From: Limnomonas spitsbergensis
Taxonomy: Eukaryota > Chlorophyta > Chlorophyceae > Chlamydomonadales
Direction: 5' to 3'
Assembly (NCBI GenBank): GCA_037349105.1
Contig: JAYJMM010000116.1
Coordinates: forward strand, 5,642,001 to 5,706,000
Length of the DNA stretch: 64,000 bases
This document shows positions 23,801 to 34,700 of this stretch, piece by piece (position 1 is the stretch's first letter; each line of letters opens with the position of its first letter). The translations under genes were made by a program, and so were the position numbers. The notes under the pieces are model-generated. The model worked only from the letters and a program-made list of their open reading frames with translations, did not search any database and was not told the origin of the DNA.

Positions 23801-26800
23801 CGGAGGCCACGTGTTTACGATGCCGTGCAGCTGCATGCTCCATCATGGTGATCTCACCTCCTGTTGTGTTGAGGGCTGTGTGAGGGCCGTACAAGGGCTG
23901 TCCTTCGAACAAAGGGGGGTCCTTGGAACTAAGCAATCCTCTATCGGGGGATTGTGATTTTGATCCCCCAGTCCATTGCAGCTGCCTCCATGAGCACTTA
24001 CTTGCGTCGCACGTCCGTGGCCTCCTCAGGGGACTGCGGTGATGACAGCAGGGATGAGCTAGGCTCGTAGGAGTCATAGCCGGCATCCGGGTAGCTGAAA
24101 TTCTGCATCGTCCGTGCTGTCAGCAGCGTCTCGGCCTCGCCGACCATCGGAAGACGCGTGAGCTTCGCCGACTGTGACCCCCTGACCTCTGTCTGTCCTG
24201 AAAAGCTGTCCTCGGACAGCCTTGCACATCGAGGCTGGCCGAGCCCACCCTGTCCTTCCGCACGCGGCGGTTGCATCATCAGAGCTGTCGCCTGCAGAAC
24301 TGACGCGTCAGCATCTGGTCCTGCCTCGTCCAGATCACTCCGGGAGCCACACGCAGCGTCTGCGGACTGAACCCGCCACGGCCGGGATTCCGGCTGATGG
24401 GCACCCAGGCTGTTGGCCCGCTGGTCGAGGGCTTCCCTCACACTATGCAGCTGGGCGCTGCAGGAGGAGTAGGAGTCAAAAGAACCGCTGGGCTTATGGT
24501 GCCTAAAGGAGGAGTGACGCTGCAGCATGGTCCGGTTGCTGAGCTGCACCTCAGCTTGGCTGATGCACCGGGCCGAGGCGCGGCGCCGGCTCAGGCTGCC
24601 CAAGCCCCGCTGAACGTTGTTGAGCGAGCGGCGAGGACAGTCGAAGGCGGAGGGCGCTGCGGCGCCATCCATGTGAACGGTGTGCGTGCGACGGAGGCCG
24701 ATGGTGTTGTTGTTGCCGTTGCTGCCGTTGATCGTGTGAGTGCGCCGATGTGATGAGGAGGACGCTAACGACCGCTGGGAGTCAGACGTGCCCTGGGCAA
24801 CAAGAAGGGGAGGCGGAAGAAGAGGCATCGATTGAGGTCAAAGCTCCACCGATAAGGCCACATCTGCCAGGGCCTCGAGTGCCCTTTGGCACCCGTAAGC
24901 TCGCCCGATAAGGCCACATCTGCCAGGGCCTCGAGTGCCCTTTGGCACCCGTAAGCTCGCCCGATAAGGCCACATCTGCCAGGGCCTCGAGTGCCCTTTG
25001 GCACCCGTAAGCTCGCCCGATAAGGCCACATCTGCCAGGGCCTCGAGTGCCCTTTGGCACCCGTAAGCTCGCCCGATAAGGCCACATCTGCCAGGGCCTC
25101 GAGTGCCCTTTGGCACCCGTAAGCTCGCCCGATAAGGCCACATCTGCCAGGGCCTCGAGTGCCCTTTGGCACCCGTAAGCTCGCCCGATAAGGCCACATC
25201 TGCCAGGGCCTCGAGTGCCCTTTGGCACCCGTAAGCTCGCCCGATAAGGCCACATCTGCCAGGGCCTCGAGTGCCCTTTGGCACCCGTAAGCTCGCCCGA
25301 TAAGGCCACATCTGCCAGGGCCTCGAGTGCCCTTTGGCACCCGTAAGCTCGCCCGATAAGGCCACATCTGCCAGGGCCTCGAGTGCCCTTTGGCACCCGT
25401 AAGCTCGCCCGATAAGGCCACATCTGCCAGGGCTTCTAGCATGCCCTTTGGCCCTCATAAGGCTCCAGGCTAATCAAAGCCTAGCAAGTCCTTAGGAACC
25501 CTCTAAGGAACCTCTCTCATGATCTCACATCCCTGGCCATGGCGCGTCATGGTGACGACAACCGAGAGGGCCGAACACTTGAGTCAGCTACTTGCTCGGA
25601 CGCCTGTCCGCAACCTTCCAATTCAGGTGACATAAGGTCGACCCTGACACTGACCAAGTTATGCTCTTGCCATGCACTCACAATTGAGAGTCCATCCGCC
25701 TCTTGATTGCAGCTTTCCTTGATCCATAGAAAGGTGCGGCAGGCTGCAGCAGGCCTTAACTCCTCACCACAGCACGCCTGTGCATACACAATACCCCCCA
25801 GTCCACACACAAGCTTATCATCCCCCCTGCTTAAGGAAACACCCTCGAAACCCCTTCAATTCAATCACACACACTGGGCACTTCCCCTGTCCACCCGAAC
25901 ATATCCCCACACTTACGGTTTGAACCTGTACTCTATGCACCCCTCTCTCCAAGCACACACAAAACACCAACCTTGAAGTACATGCCCATGAGCTGAGACC
26001 GAAGCCGAGCAGCGTTGTCGTCAGCCACGCGAAAACCCGAATCCACCATTAGGCCTGAGGGTGCTCTGCTGCAGGGGACCCCCGAGCTGCTGCTCCCCGC
26101 CGCTGTGGCCCCATCCCTGCAGGTCTCCCTGCTGACTACCGACAGCGCGGATGCATAGGCACACTCCAAGCTCCTAGCAGCCAGGGCATCGCCGACCTCC
26201 AGCGCAAACAGAGACATGGCGTCCGCATCCGCCTGCTCAGGGGCGGGGGCGACGGCAGCACATGAGCTCTTAACACAAGTTGATAAGCCGAGCAGCCAAC
26301 CATGTTTGAATGGATGAAGTGATGACAGCATGTGTTGCGGTAGGAAGGGAGCATGAACCTAGAGGACCCCTGGCAGTGGCAGTGCAGCGTCAGGAGGCAT
26401 GAGGAGCGGGTATGGTCGATGGCGAGGTGCGTGTGTCACATTACACTTGATGGCAGGGGGTGAGATGTGTGTCACATTACACTTGATGGCAGGGGGTGAG
26501 ATATGTGTCACATTACACTTGATGACGGGGGGTGAGATGTGTGTCACATTACACTTGATGACGGGGGGTGAGATGTGTGTCACATTACACTTGATGACGG
26601 GGGGTGAGATGTGTGTGTCACATTACACTTGACGGCAGGGGGTGAGATGTGTGTGTCACATTACACTTGATGACGGGGGATGAGATGTGTGTCACATTAC
26701 ACTTGATGGCAGGGGTGAGATGTGTGTGTCACATTACACTTGATGACGGGGGGTGAGATGTGTGTGTCACATTACACTTGACGGCAAGGGGTGAGATGTG

Positions 26801-29800
26801 TGTGTCACATTACACTTGATGGCAGGGGTGAGATGTGTGTCACATTACACTTGATGACGGGGGGTGAGATGTGTGTCACATTACACTTCATGGCAGGGGT
26901 GAGATGTGTGTGGCACATTACACTTGATGGCAGGGGTGAGATGTGTGTCACATTACACTTGATGGCAGCGGGTGAGATGTGTGTGTCACATTAAACTTGA
27001 TGGCAGGGGGTGAGATGTGTGTGTGTGTCACATTACACTTGATGGCAGGGGGTGAGATGTGTGTGCCAGATTACACTTGATGTCAGGGGCTACACGGGAG
27101 CTGAGGTGTGTGACAAGGGGTGTGTCATATCAAAATGGTGTCAGGGTAGGGATCCCAGTACCCCACTGAAGACCCTGCCAGAACCCCACCCCTGAAATAC
27201 AGTTCACATCTTGCTGGTCCTGCATGGCCCACAAACAGTTGGTGGGTGATCCCAACAACACACCCGCTCTCCCATGTAGCCCGTCAGCGGGCTCTGCCAG
27301 CACCACGCTGGCTGCCCCCTTCCCTGCCCCCTGGACACACCTCGGTGAAGTAATCCTCAAAGAAAAGGTCCTCCCTCGCATGCCCCCGCTTGTTCAGCGC
27401 GACGATGACCGCGATGACTTTCTCCCCGTGCGTGTCATGAGCGAACACCGGCTGAGCCATCACACAGTGTGAGGGTACGCCGCCACGCAGCGCTGGGTCA
27501 AGCACTGTGGATATGAGCGCGTCATCCCCGGCAGAGTAGGCTGTAATGTTGATGGGCTTGCTGTGCACCAGCCCGCAGCGGCCAACCAAGCCGTCGCCCA
27601 CCTTGACTCTGAACAGCATGGCAACAGGCAGCAGCAGGCAAGTGGGTCACTGTGGGAGCTGATGGGGAAGGCATGCGGCTGACCCGGTCGCTTGACTGGT
27701 AGCCAGGTCACCACCTGACCATAGGCCGGGTTGCCTCCTCCTTTTGGACGAACAGGTCCCCATGCCCACAGCAGTATACATGCCTATCACGGAGCTTCTG
27801 TGATCACCCACCTTAAAAAGGGGACACTTCAGAGGTCCAAGTGCTGTACGTGCTGTGGCAGTGCCTGGCCTCCTTCATCCTTTTTCACCCTTAACTACTA
27901 TATGTTCTGCCAAATCCCCAAATGTCTGCTCCGTATCTTTAGTGCAGAGTAGGAAATGGCATCGCAATTGTATACCTCTGCTCATCAAGCGCTGCTGATG
28001 GTGTTTTTAAAAGATTGGGACCAAACCACGGCTGGTAGCCAAAGCCAAAGGGCATGCTGCGCCTCGACCCCTCGGCCACAGCCTGGGGACCTAGTTGACC
28101 TGTAGCTGGAGCGTGCTTCCAATTCCCCCCCGCCCCCCCCCCCCCCACCTGACGGACATGAGCTCTTCCAGGTCCGGGACCTCACACTGCGTCCACATCT
28201 CACTCCGCGGCGTGTCCACGATGAAGACAAGCGCGTCCTCAGCGTGCAGAACCTCCCGCAGCGCATCCGTTGCAATGTCCAGCAGCTCCCCGAGGTCGCT
28301 CTGTGGTGCGAAGAAATAGGCTGGTAAGGATTTGGATAAGAAGAGGCACACGGCCTCTGGTGGAGATGCACAGAAAGAGAGTGGGAGAGGGGCATGGAGA
28401 CAGGCACACAGCTTCAGGTGGAGAGGCATGGAAAGAGAGGGAAAGAGAGCGGCAGGGAGACAGGTCCTGTACTAAGGCCCTGGTAAAATGGCTGTAGAAA
28501 ATAAAATGTACTGCATGAGAAAAAATACTGATTCCGAGAAGACTGTGGTATAAACCGCCTTATATTGGGGGGAAATCAGGCGAGCCAACACGCGCATGCG
28601 CTCTCTCTACAGGCTTTACAGGTCAGGTGTGAGTGGGAGATGGAGGAGGATGTGCGCCTTCTGGTGGTGGCAGGTGCAGTGCAGAGAGGTACACTGGACC
28701 TTTCCGAATTCAAATACCGTACTTCAGTGTTTGTGCTGAGGACAATTGACAGCCCCAGCAGCTGCTTGACCGCTAACGCCATCCGCCTTGCGGATCTGAG
28801 ACGCAGGGATGCAAGCATAACACACACACACACACCGACCCCCCTTTGCAGTGCATGAGCTGCTGTGCTGCTGCACTTACCGCTGTGGTGAGCTGCTTGA
28901 AGTAGTTAAAGAGTGAGGAAAGGCGGTCCTTCTCCCTCCTGCCGTCAGGGTGGTCAGGTGAAGAGAGCAAGCACAGGTGGGCAGGAGGGCTGGCAGGTGC
29001 AGGCAGGTAGGTGGGCAATCAAGCCAGGAGGTGGGCACACGGGCATGCATGCATGCATGCAGGCTGGCTGGCTGGCTGGCACAAGCGGGCGAACGCCGGC
29101 AAGTGCCCTGGTGAGAGATCAGTCTGCCTCAAACAGCCAGGTGCCAGTAACGCCAGCCCAGGAAGAGCGTTCACACAGCCCCAAGTGCTGCAGCTGTACT
29201 GCATGGCCATGCGGTCTGTGCTGGAGGGACTCAAATGCGTCTAAGAGCCCGTACAGCCTGTCCTGGAAGCACTACAGCCTGTACTGAAGGAAGCACTACA
29301 GTCTGTACTGGTGGCACTTACTGTGCTTGCTCGTGCATCTTGGCCTTGGCTAGAGAGTTGCCGAGGTGGGTACCGAACAGCTTCAGGTTTCGTTCATCTG
29401 AGCTGCTGAATCCCTGGCCGCCCCGCTTGTTCACAGCCTGCAGAGGGAATAGCGGCGGGAGCGCACGTAAGGCCGCTGGACTTGTGACCGATGAAGAGCC
29501 GGCGGCCGGTCACCCTAGCCAATCCATTGCTAACAAAGCAATCCAATGGACTCATGTCATCATGTGAGTGCTACAGGATCGGGGGCGGGAGGGATCCAAC
29601 ACAAGAAAGGATACCCATGGGCTGTGGGCTGTCCGGAGGGCACTTCAGCCTTAGTCGGAGAGAACTACCGCCTTTCAGCCACAGGCCGAAATATGGTTTG
29701 GCGCTAACAGTGTGGTGCAACAAAACGCATTTACATTCATGAAGTCTCTTTTGATCACTGAGCTTCAAATAATAGCTGCTGTGAAAAATATTCGCACCAG

Positions 29801-31367
29801 GATCGAGATTGCTCTTGTTTTCATCAATTTTATTCAAGTGAATTCGTCACAGAATCCATAACTTGAAAGATACTCTACCGTAATTACTTTCGCAGATTCA
29901 AGTCATGGTGGCAGTAAATACAGGTTTATAATGCCCATACACAGTTCACATGCCATCTGCTGTTGCTGCCCCCCCCCCCCCACTGCGGTCTGCTGCTGCT
30001 GCTCTTGCGACCCCCCTCTCCCGCCTGCTGGTACTGCTGCTGCTGCGGCAGCATCCCACTTCCGCCTGCTACTAGCACTGCTGCTGCTGCGGCGGCCCTC
30101 CATTGCCGTCTGCTGCCGGTACTGCTGCTGCTGCGTGCCCCCCTCCTGTCTGCTGCTGGCGCTGGTGCTGGTGCTGCTGCGTTCCCCCACTCCCACCTGC
30201 TGCTCCTGCTGCTGCTGCTGCTCTGACCCCCCACTCCTACCTGCAGCACCGCCACGTTCTTGCCCGATATGTCCCGCACAGAGCAGCACAGCAGGCTCTT
30301 CGTCCGAAAGCCGGTGAGCTTGTCAATGGTTGGGTTGAAGTCTGGATGCTGGTACACGTCCCTCACGTTCATGAGTTTTCCTGGGAGGTGTGGGGATGAA
30401 TCGCGAGTGCAGCGTCAACGGGTCAAGGCGCTGGGCGTGGCATCAGAGCAGTTCAGGGAGACAGCCGTGAGGAAAATGGGGTCATGGGCTGGTAGGGCAG
30501 GCAGAGGTTGACTTCCTTGCGAAGCCCTTAGCTGTACTCCTGGTACATCCATTGGCATTGGTTACATATTCTAGCATAAAAACCCCAAGGGGATACTTCG
30601 CGGGTCCACCCGGGCTTTTGCAAGAGGTGGTGGACGGGGAGATGCGGCGTAACTTGAGGCTGGTCATGGTGTGTCTCAGCAGTCCATTCTGCCGGCAATG
30701 GTTCAGGCCATCAAGGTCTGTCCCGAATACGCACCTGAGACCGCCACAGAGCCTGCAAGACCCTCTCCGAAAGGGGTCCGGATGACGTTGCCGTCACGCA
30801 GGCGAGCCCTGGGCAAGTACACGCAGGCGATGATGTCGGACTGGGTTGCAGTCGTGCAGAGTTTCTTCGGAGCATGCATGCGATTAAGGCCCCACGCCCA
30901 CAGCACCCAGCATGCTGAAAAGGTTGAGGTGTATCGCTGACCCAGGTGCCATGCAATGAAGGAAAAGGCTTTGATTAGCGGTGTGATTCTCACCTGCCAC
31001 GCTATTCTACCACTAGTACCTGCCTTTTGCTTTGCGGTGCTAATTACCTGAGCTCTTTCTGTCGTTCGAAGACTAGGAAAAGAGTCACCCGCTCGCAACC
31101 TAGGAGCTCTAGCAGAACCCTACGGATGTTGGTCATTGCCTCCTCGATATCCAGGCTAACAGCCAAATGGTTGATGACATTGACGGCCTGTGGAGACGAG
31201 GAGCAATGAAAATATAGCACTCGGGAAGCGGTGCGTGGCTTGTCGGCCTTTATGTGCCTTGTCACCTTCATTAAGGAGCTCAATTCCAGCTCTAGTTCTT
31301 CACGAGACAGGCTGCTCAAAGGCAGAGTGAATCCAGAGGCATCCAATGGATTTATATTGTCCGTCAT
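17862..31367 (-). CDS. GAF-domain cyclic-nucleotide phosphodiesterase, 1057 aa
   Basis: It should hydrolyse cAMP and/or cGMP, with GAF domains sensing cyclic nucleotides. Seventeen exons (minus) join in phase: 31266-31367, 31048-31187, 30735-30808, 30241-30380, 29322-29437, 28881-28938, 28149-28300, 27341-27608, 25972-26232, 24002-24792, 22273-22381, 21873-22037, 20903-21028, 20274-20372, 19438-19557, 18666-18878, 17862-18101 (TGA). GAF-A spans about residues 35-190 and keeps an NKFDE-type signature (NKRGGQGFSSSDE). GAF-B spans about 211-400 and lacks the last acidic residue (FTEADADA). A Ser/Arg-rich linker covers 400-730. The PDEase I domain spans about 740-1010: PYHNFNHV (His778), CHDLDHDG (His818, Asp819), LYNDNSVMENHHC, IMCTDMSNHF and ILHASDIGN. 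An Ala/Glu-rich tail follows. The fold is that of animal PDE2/5/6/10/11; substrate choice cannot be read from sequence. Two further exons may belong between exons 10 and 11 (22456-22702). Confidence 0.92.
18107..18310. repeat. GGCAGGC-type low-complexity tract, PDE intron 16
   Basis: Irregular repeats of CAGGCGGGCAGG and related G/C-rich motifs fill most of this stretch just upstream of the last phosphodiesterase exon. There is no clean period. A dispersed-repeat copy follows about 200 bp further on in the same intron. Confidence 0.6.
18507..18548 (+). repeat. Dispersed repeat copy 3
   Basis: This copy has a left block TGTGGCCGAGCCCTTTAAGC and a right block TGGCCCAGAGGTGTAATGTC, nearly identical to copies 1 and 2. 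It lies in intron 16 of the phosphodiesterase gene, antisense to transcription. Confidence 0.6.
21036..21540. repeat. 55-bp minisatellite, PDE intron 12
   Basis: Roughly nine tandem units have a 55-bp period, the plus-strand unit carrying GTGACCTTGGGTGAGTGGGA and ATGTTGCAACCAGGTGTCAG. Two units are one base shorter at GGTGAG. Degenerate relatives continue to about 21600. The array lies between the exon encoding PYHN and the exon encoding the HD motif. Confidence 0.9.
22456..22702 (-). other. Candidate extra PDE exons A and B around an 18-bp gap
   Basis: Exon A (22627-22702, minus) starts after CCCACAG and fits the phase of exon 10. It encodes YLEAPASCVTRFAEAALEEE and KRAMQ. Exon B (22456-22608) starts after a poly-C/CAG acceptor and encodes RYGSSPVWLNQVEQPQAGME, then FWKRPMEQLCMEEEFAANIV. 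The 18 bp between them (22609-22626) begin GC, end AG and contain ten C and an in-frame TAG. Exon B could end at GAA before GTACTC (22455) and continue into exon 11 through an in-frame CAG acceptor 27 bp upstream of the one used in the main model, at about 22407. No family was recognised. These could be real exons with part of an intron lost in the assembly, or decayed coding sequence. Confidence 0.4.
24851..25460. repeat. 56-bp x 10 minisatellite, PDE intron 9
   Basis: Ten near-identical 56-bp units run from 24851 to 25410, exactly 560 bp, followed by one diverged unit to about 25460. The unit contains GATAAGGCCACATCTGCCAG and GCCCTTTGGCACCCGTAAGC. Because 56 is not a multiple of three and the unit has no minus-strand stop in any frame, all three minus frames are open across it. 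The copies look recently homogenised. Confidence 0.95.
26431..27085. repeat. About 36-bp minisatellite, PDE intron 8
   Basis: About 18 tandem units of 35-40 bp share GTGTGTCACATTACACTTGA and GGGGGTGAGATGTGTG. Length changes come from GT-dinucleotide slippage and G-run changes. Each unit alternates GATGGCAGG or GATGACGGG. Confidence 0.9.
29950..30240. repeat. CTG-rich imperfect minisatellite, PDE intron 4
   Basis: About five imperfect copies of a unit near 60 bp each combine a C-rich block with a CTGCTGCTGCTGC block. The array ends directly at the exon 4 donor (exon end 30241), so on the transcribed strand the GCAGCAG-rich array starts immediately after the splice donor. Confidence 0.8.
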
Positions 31368-31773
31368 GCTGTCTCCTCGTCTGCTGCAGCGTCCCAGCGC
31401 TTCTCAGCGCTTGCGTCGGTTGACAACGGACCCGCACCTACGATTCCGCCCTTCCCAAATGTTTATCAAGAGACATCATGTATTTTTGTAGATTTTGCAC
31501 AGTAGACCAATGAGGAATACGGCAAAGTTGACATGAACATGACCGCCTCTACCGGAAACCCGCCAGCAAATTTGCTGGGAAGTATTTCGTTGAAGGATGA
31601 CTGTAGTGACTGGACTGATCAATGGTATCGAAGACCTAGGAGGCATCAGACAAGCAGACCTGACTGACACCAAACATTCAATGGAAGTCTAGTTTTTCAG
31701 AGGAATTTCATTTTCACGTAAGGCTTCTTTTCGCTACGTTTGTTGCAAAAAATTTCAAAGCAGTCTCGACGCC
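31368..31773. promoter_or_regulatory. Divergent promoter region, PDE / EML-like
   Basis: These 406 bp separate the start codons of the phosphodiesterase and EML-like genes. A perfect 16-bp palindrome, CCAGCAAATTTGCTGG (31563-31578), is centred exactly midway between the two start codons. No convincing TATA box was seen. A shared bidirectional promoter is an inference from spacing. Confidence 0.55.
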
Positions 31774-34700
31774 ATGGGCACGATGGGAGACTCCACCAAG
31801 CGGAGGATGGCTGCAGCTGTCCAAGGTGGAGGGGGCCTGGGAGGGACGCGTACCGGTTTCAATGCCGGAGCCAGCGTGGGAGGCTATGGTGGAGGCATGG
31901 GAGGCACGTTCGGGAAAGCAGCGCGAGGCCTGGGCGACCAAGCAGAGGGCAGTCCAGCTGCACCACCCAGGTGCGGGCATTGGGCAACCCTCCAAATGCA
32001 TGGCTCTTGGCTAGCAAATGCAAATTTGCCTCCTGTTCTTGCATGGCATTCCATGACACAGCCTCGTGCACCACCTGGTTGCTGGCAAAACCTTCCGAAG
32101 TCATTTGCATGACAGCTTCTTGCATGATCCTAAGACTATGACTCATGGGATCTGTACTGTGGTTCAGCACGTTCCTGGGGTCCTGACCCTCAACTCTGGC
32201 ACGCACCCTGGCCTGCCCATGCTGTCCACAGGCCTGCCTCCGCGGGTAGGGGTCGGCCTTCTTCCGCTGCTGCCCCTCCTGCGCAAGGCGCTCGTGACCC
32301 CATCCCGCGCTACCACGATTCCCCCGCGGCGCCCTATCATCCAGCAACCGAGGGCAGGCGTGAGAAAGTGCGCCCTTCATCAGCTGCCGTCAAATCCGTG
32401 TGGGACACTGAGAAAGAGCTGCCCAAGGCACCGCCTCATGGGACCACGACTGGTGAGGCTAGGCGCATGCAGCCGGGACAGCTGGTGCAGACGACTGGAT
32501 TTAAGCCTATGGCCCATGCATGCCTATACATATGCAGCGAGGCGTCAAGCCGCGCTGAGGAGCACTGGCCCATGGCAGGCAATCCTAGGGGACCAAAATA
32601 ATATTTACGAAACCAACGACACCGTAGACTTGAATTGCCTTCCCTAAAGAATAAAAAGCTCGTTCTGGCCCTCTTCCAATGAGGGGTCTTCCAGTCACTT
32701 GACAAGGCATCCTTATTGACCGTCCTATCAGCTGCATCTGAGGCTGCACCTGTTAGCTGCTGCAGCCCCAGCACTGTCTCAGAACACCCGTTCTTCACAG
32801 ACTGCCCCCCCCCCCCTCCCCTCGAAGGCTATGTCAGCAGGCCTAAGAGCGCCACTGCTGCCCGGGGTCTACCCCTGCAGCCTTTCGAGGCCCGCCTGGT
32901 CGGAACTGGTCTGGAGGCCTTCCGGAGTGAGTGCAACGCCACCCTTATGCCTTGATGGAAAGGCTCAGGGGGCTATGTAAACACCTAGATATGTGTGCAG
33001 ATATGCCTCCATGTCAGCATGTATGGCACGACTTGTTGTCCCACAGTGGGTTAATAGATGCAGTGGAATGCGGCCAGTTGTTATCAAGTGATGAGGATTG
33101 AGGAGCATTAGGGAGGCTGGTTGAGACCTGTTTTCAGCCAGGACTGTCTGGTTGCCACAGAGAGGTTTATTTGATCAGTAAGATGTGTCATGTTTTCACC
33201 GTGGTCTGGGGTGGGTGGGCTTGGGTGGGCTTTGATGATTGTCCCTGTCGCTGGGATGGGTCTGATGCCCTGGACATTGCAAAAGTGCGCTCTGATGCCT
33301 TGACTACGCCTAGGGCGTTGCCAGGTGCTCTGATGCCCTGGACACTGCTAGTATGTGTGTTCTGATGCCTTGACTGCACCTGGGGCATCATCAGGCACTC
33401 TGATGCTAAGGTCTTAGGAACGGCTCTCATCTGTCACTCTCCAGGTGGCGGTGCTGGTGGCGCAAGCGGGGGCAGCGTGCGGCCTGCCTCTGCCGGGGGG
33501 GGTGCACGACCCGCCTCTGCCGGGGGCAACCCTTACAGCTCCTCGCCTCAGGGTGCTGGGCGAGGGCCGCCATCCGGCAGCGGCGTCCGGCCCCCGGCGC
33601 ATCACCACTCAGGGCCGCCTTGCTCTGTGGAGGCCATGCAGGAGCTAAGAGATGCGTGAGTGATGCAGCATGCACTGCTGCTGCTGAAATCCTGAGCCCT
33701 GACAAGAACGGACAGGTGGTGAACTCGCAAGCAAGGCTTGGGAGCGATGTTGATGAGCGATTGAGTGTAGTGGGCACAACAGACTGATTCGCCGGTAGCG
33801 GCTTGTTAATGAGGGAATGGGGATCAAAATATTTATAAGCATCTGGGTGATAATGGTTCTCAATCAATCTAGTAATAGTCCACACAAGGAGGATCCTCCT
33901 TCAGATCAACGGTATCATTTAATCGTCAATTATATACCGGTTGCCAGGAGTAAATATGTACGGTACCCCAGCTAAAATTATATTCTTATTTTCATTACCA
34001 ATAGACACTTTAATGTGTTATGTGCCAGAACCGTCACAGAGAAAACTCGGATGAAAAAACACGATTTTTCTAGAATTCATCCGTCCATGATTTGAACCTG
34101 CTGCTGCCTCGTCCCCCCCTCCCCCCTCAGGGAGGGCCCTTCCAGCCCTAACGCCCAGCTGAGTGACGCACACTTGATGACCCTGGAGGACGCCATCCGA
34201 GATGCGGTGCGCAATCGGCGGTCTGTGTACGAGGGCTCCAAGGACATGCTCATGAAACTGTTCAAGTGAGGCACAGGGGCCGGGGCAAGCAGGCTAGGGC
34301 ATAGGGGCCGGGGCAAGCAGGCTAGGGCATAGGGGCCAGGGCAGGCGGGCTAGGGAATGGGGTCTAGGTGACGCTCACAAGGATCTCATGCTCCTGTCTC
34401 CTGCAAACCTTGGAGGGCGTGGTGAGTTTAGGGTCGGCTTGTGATCTCAAAACAATGAGGGTAGCTAGACAGGATCCATCCTGAGGCCAATGTGAGTATC
34501 CCACAATCTAGGTCCCATCGCATGGACCTCGGGTATTCCTCATATCTCTCTTTCCCCTTCAGGAGCATCCCAGATCATGAACTGCCTTCACAGTATCGTA
34601 TGATGAATCGATGTTGTCTCCCTCCCGGGTCCGCCTCGCTCAGTCGTTCACTACCTCAGGGAGGAGAGCAGTGGATTCATTTGTGTACGGCATGCTGTTT

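Noticed and set aside
24765..25458. Three overlapping minus-strand open frames of 206-225 codons
   Set aside because: A 56-bp repeat read in three phases. It lies in PDE intron 9 and the same peptide words appear in all three.
29903..30399. Cys/Leu-rich or Gln/Ser-rich open frames of 87-148 codons
   Set aside because: They are translations of the CTG-rich repeat in PDE intron 4 plus shadow reading of exon 4.
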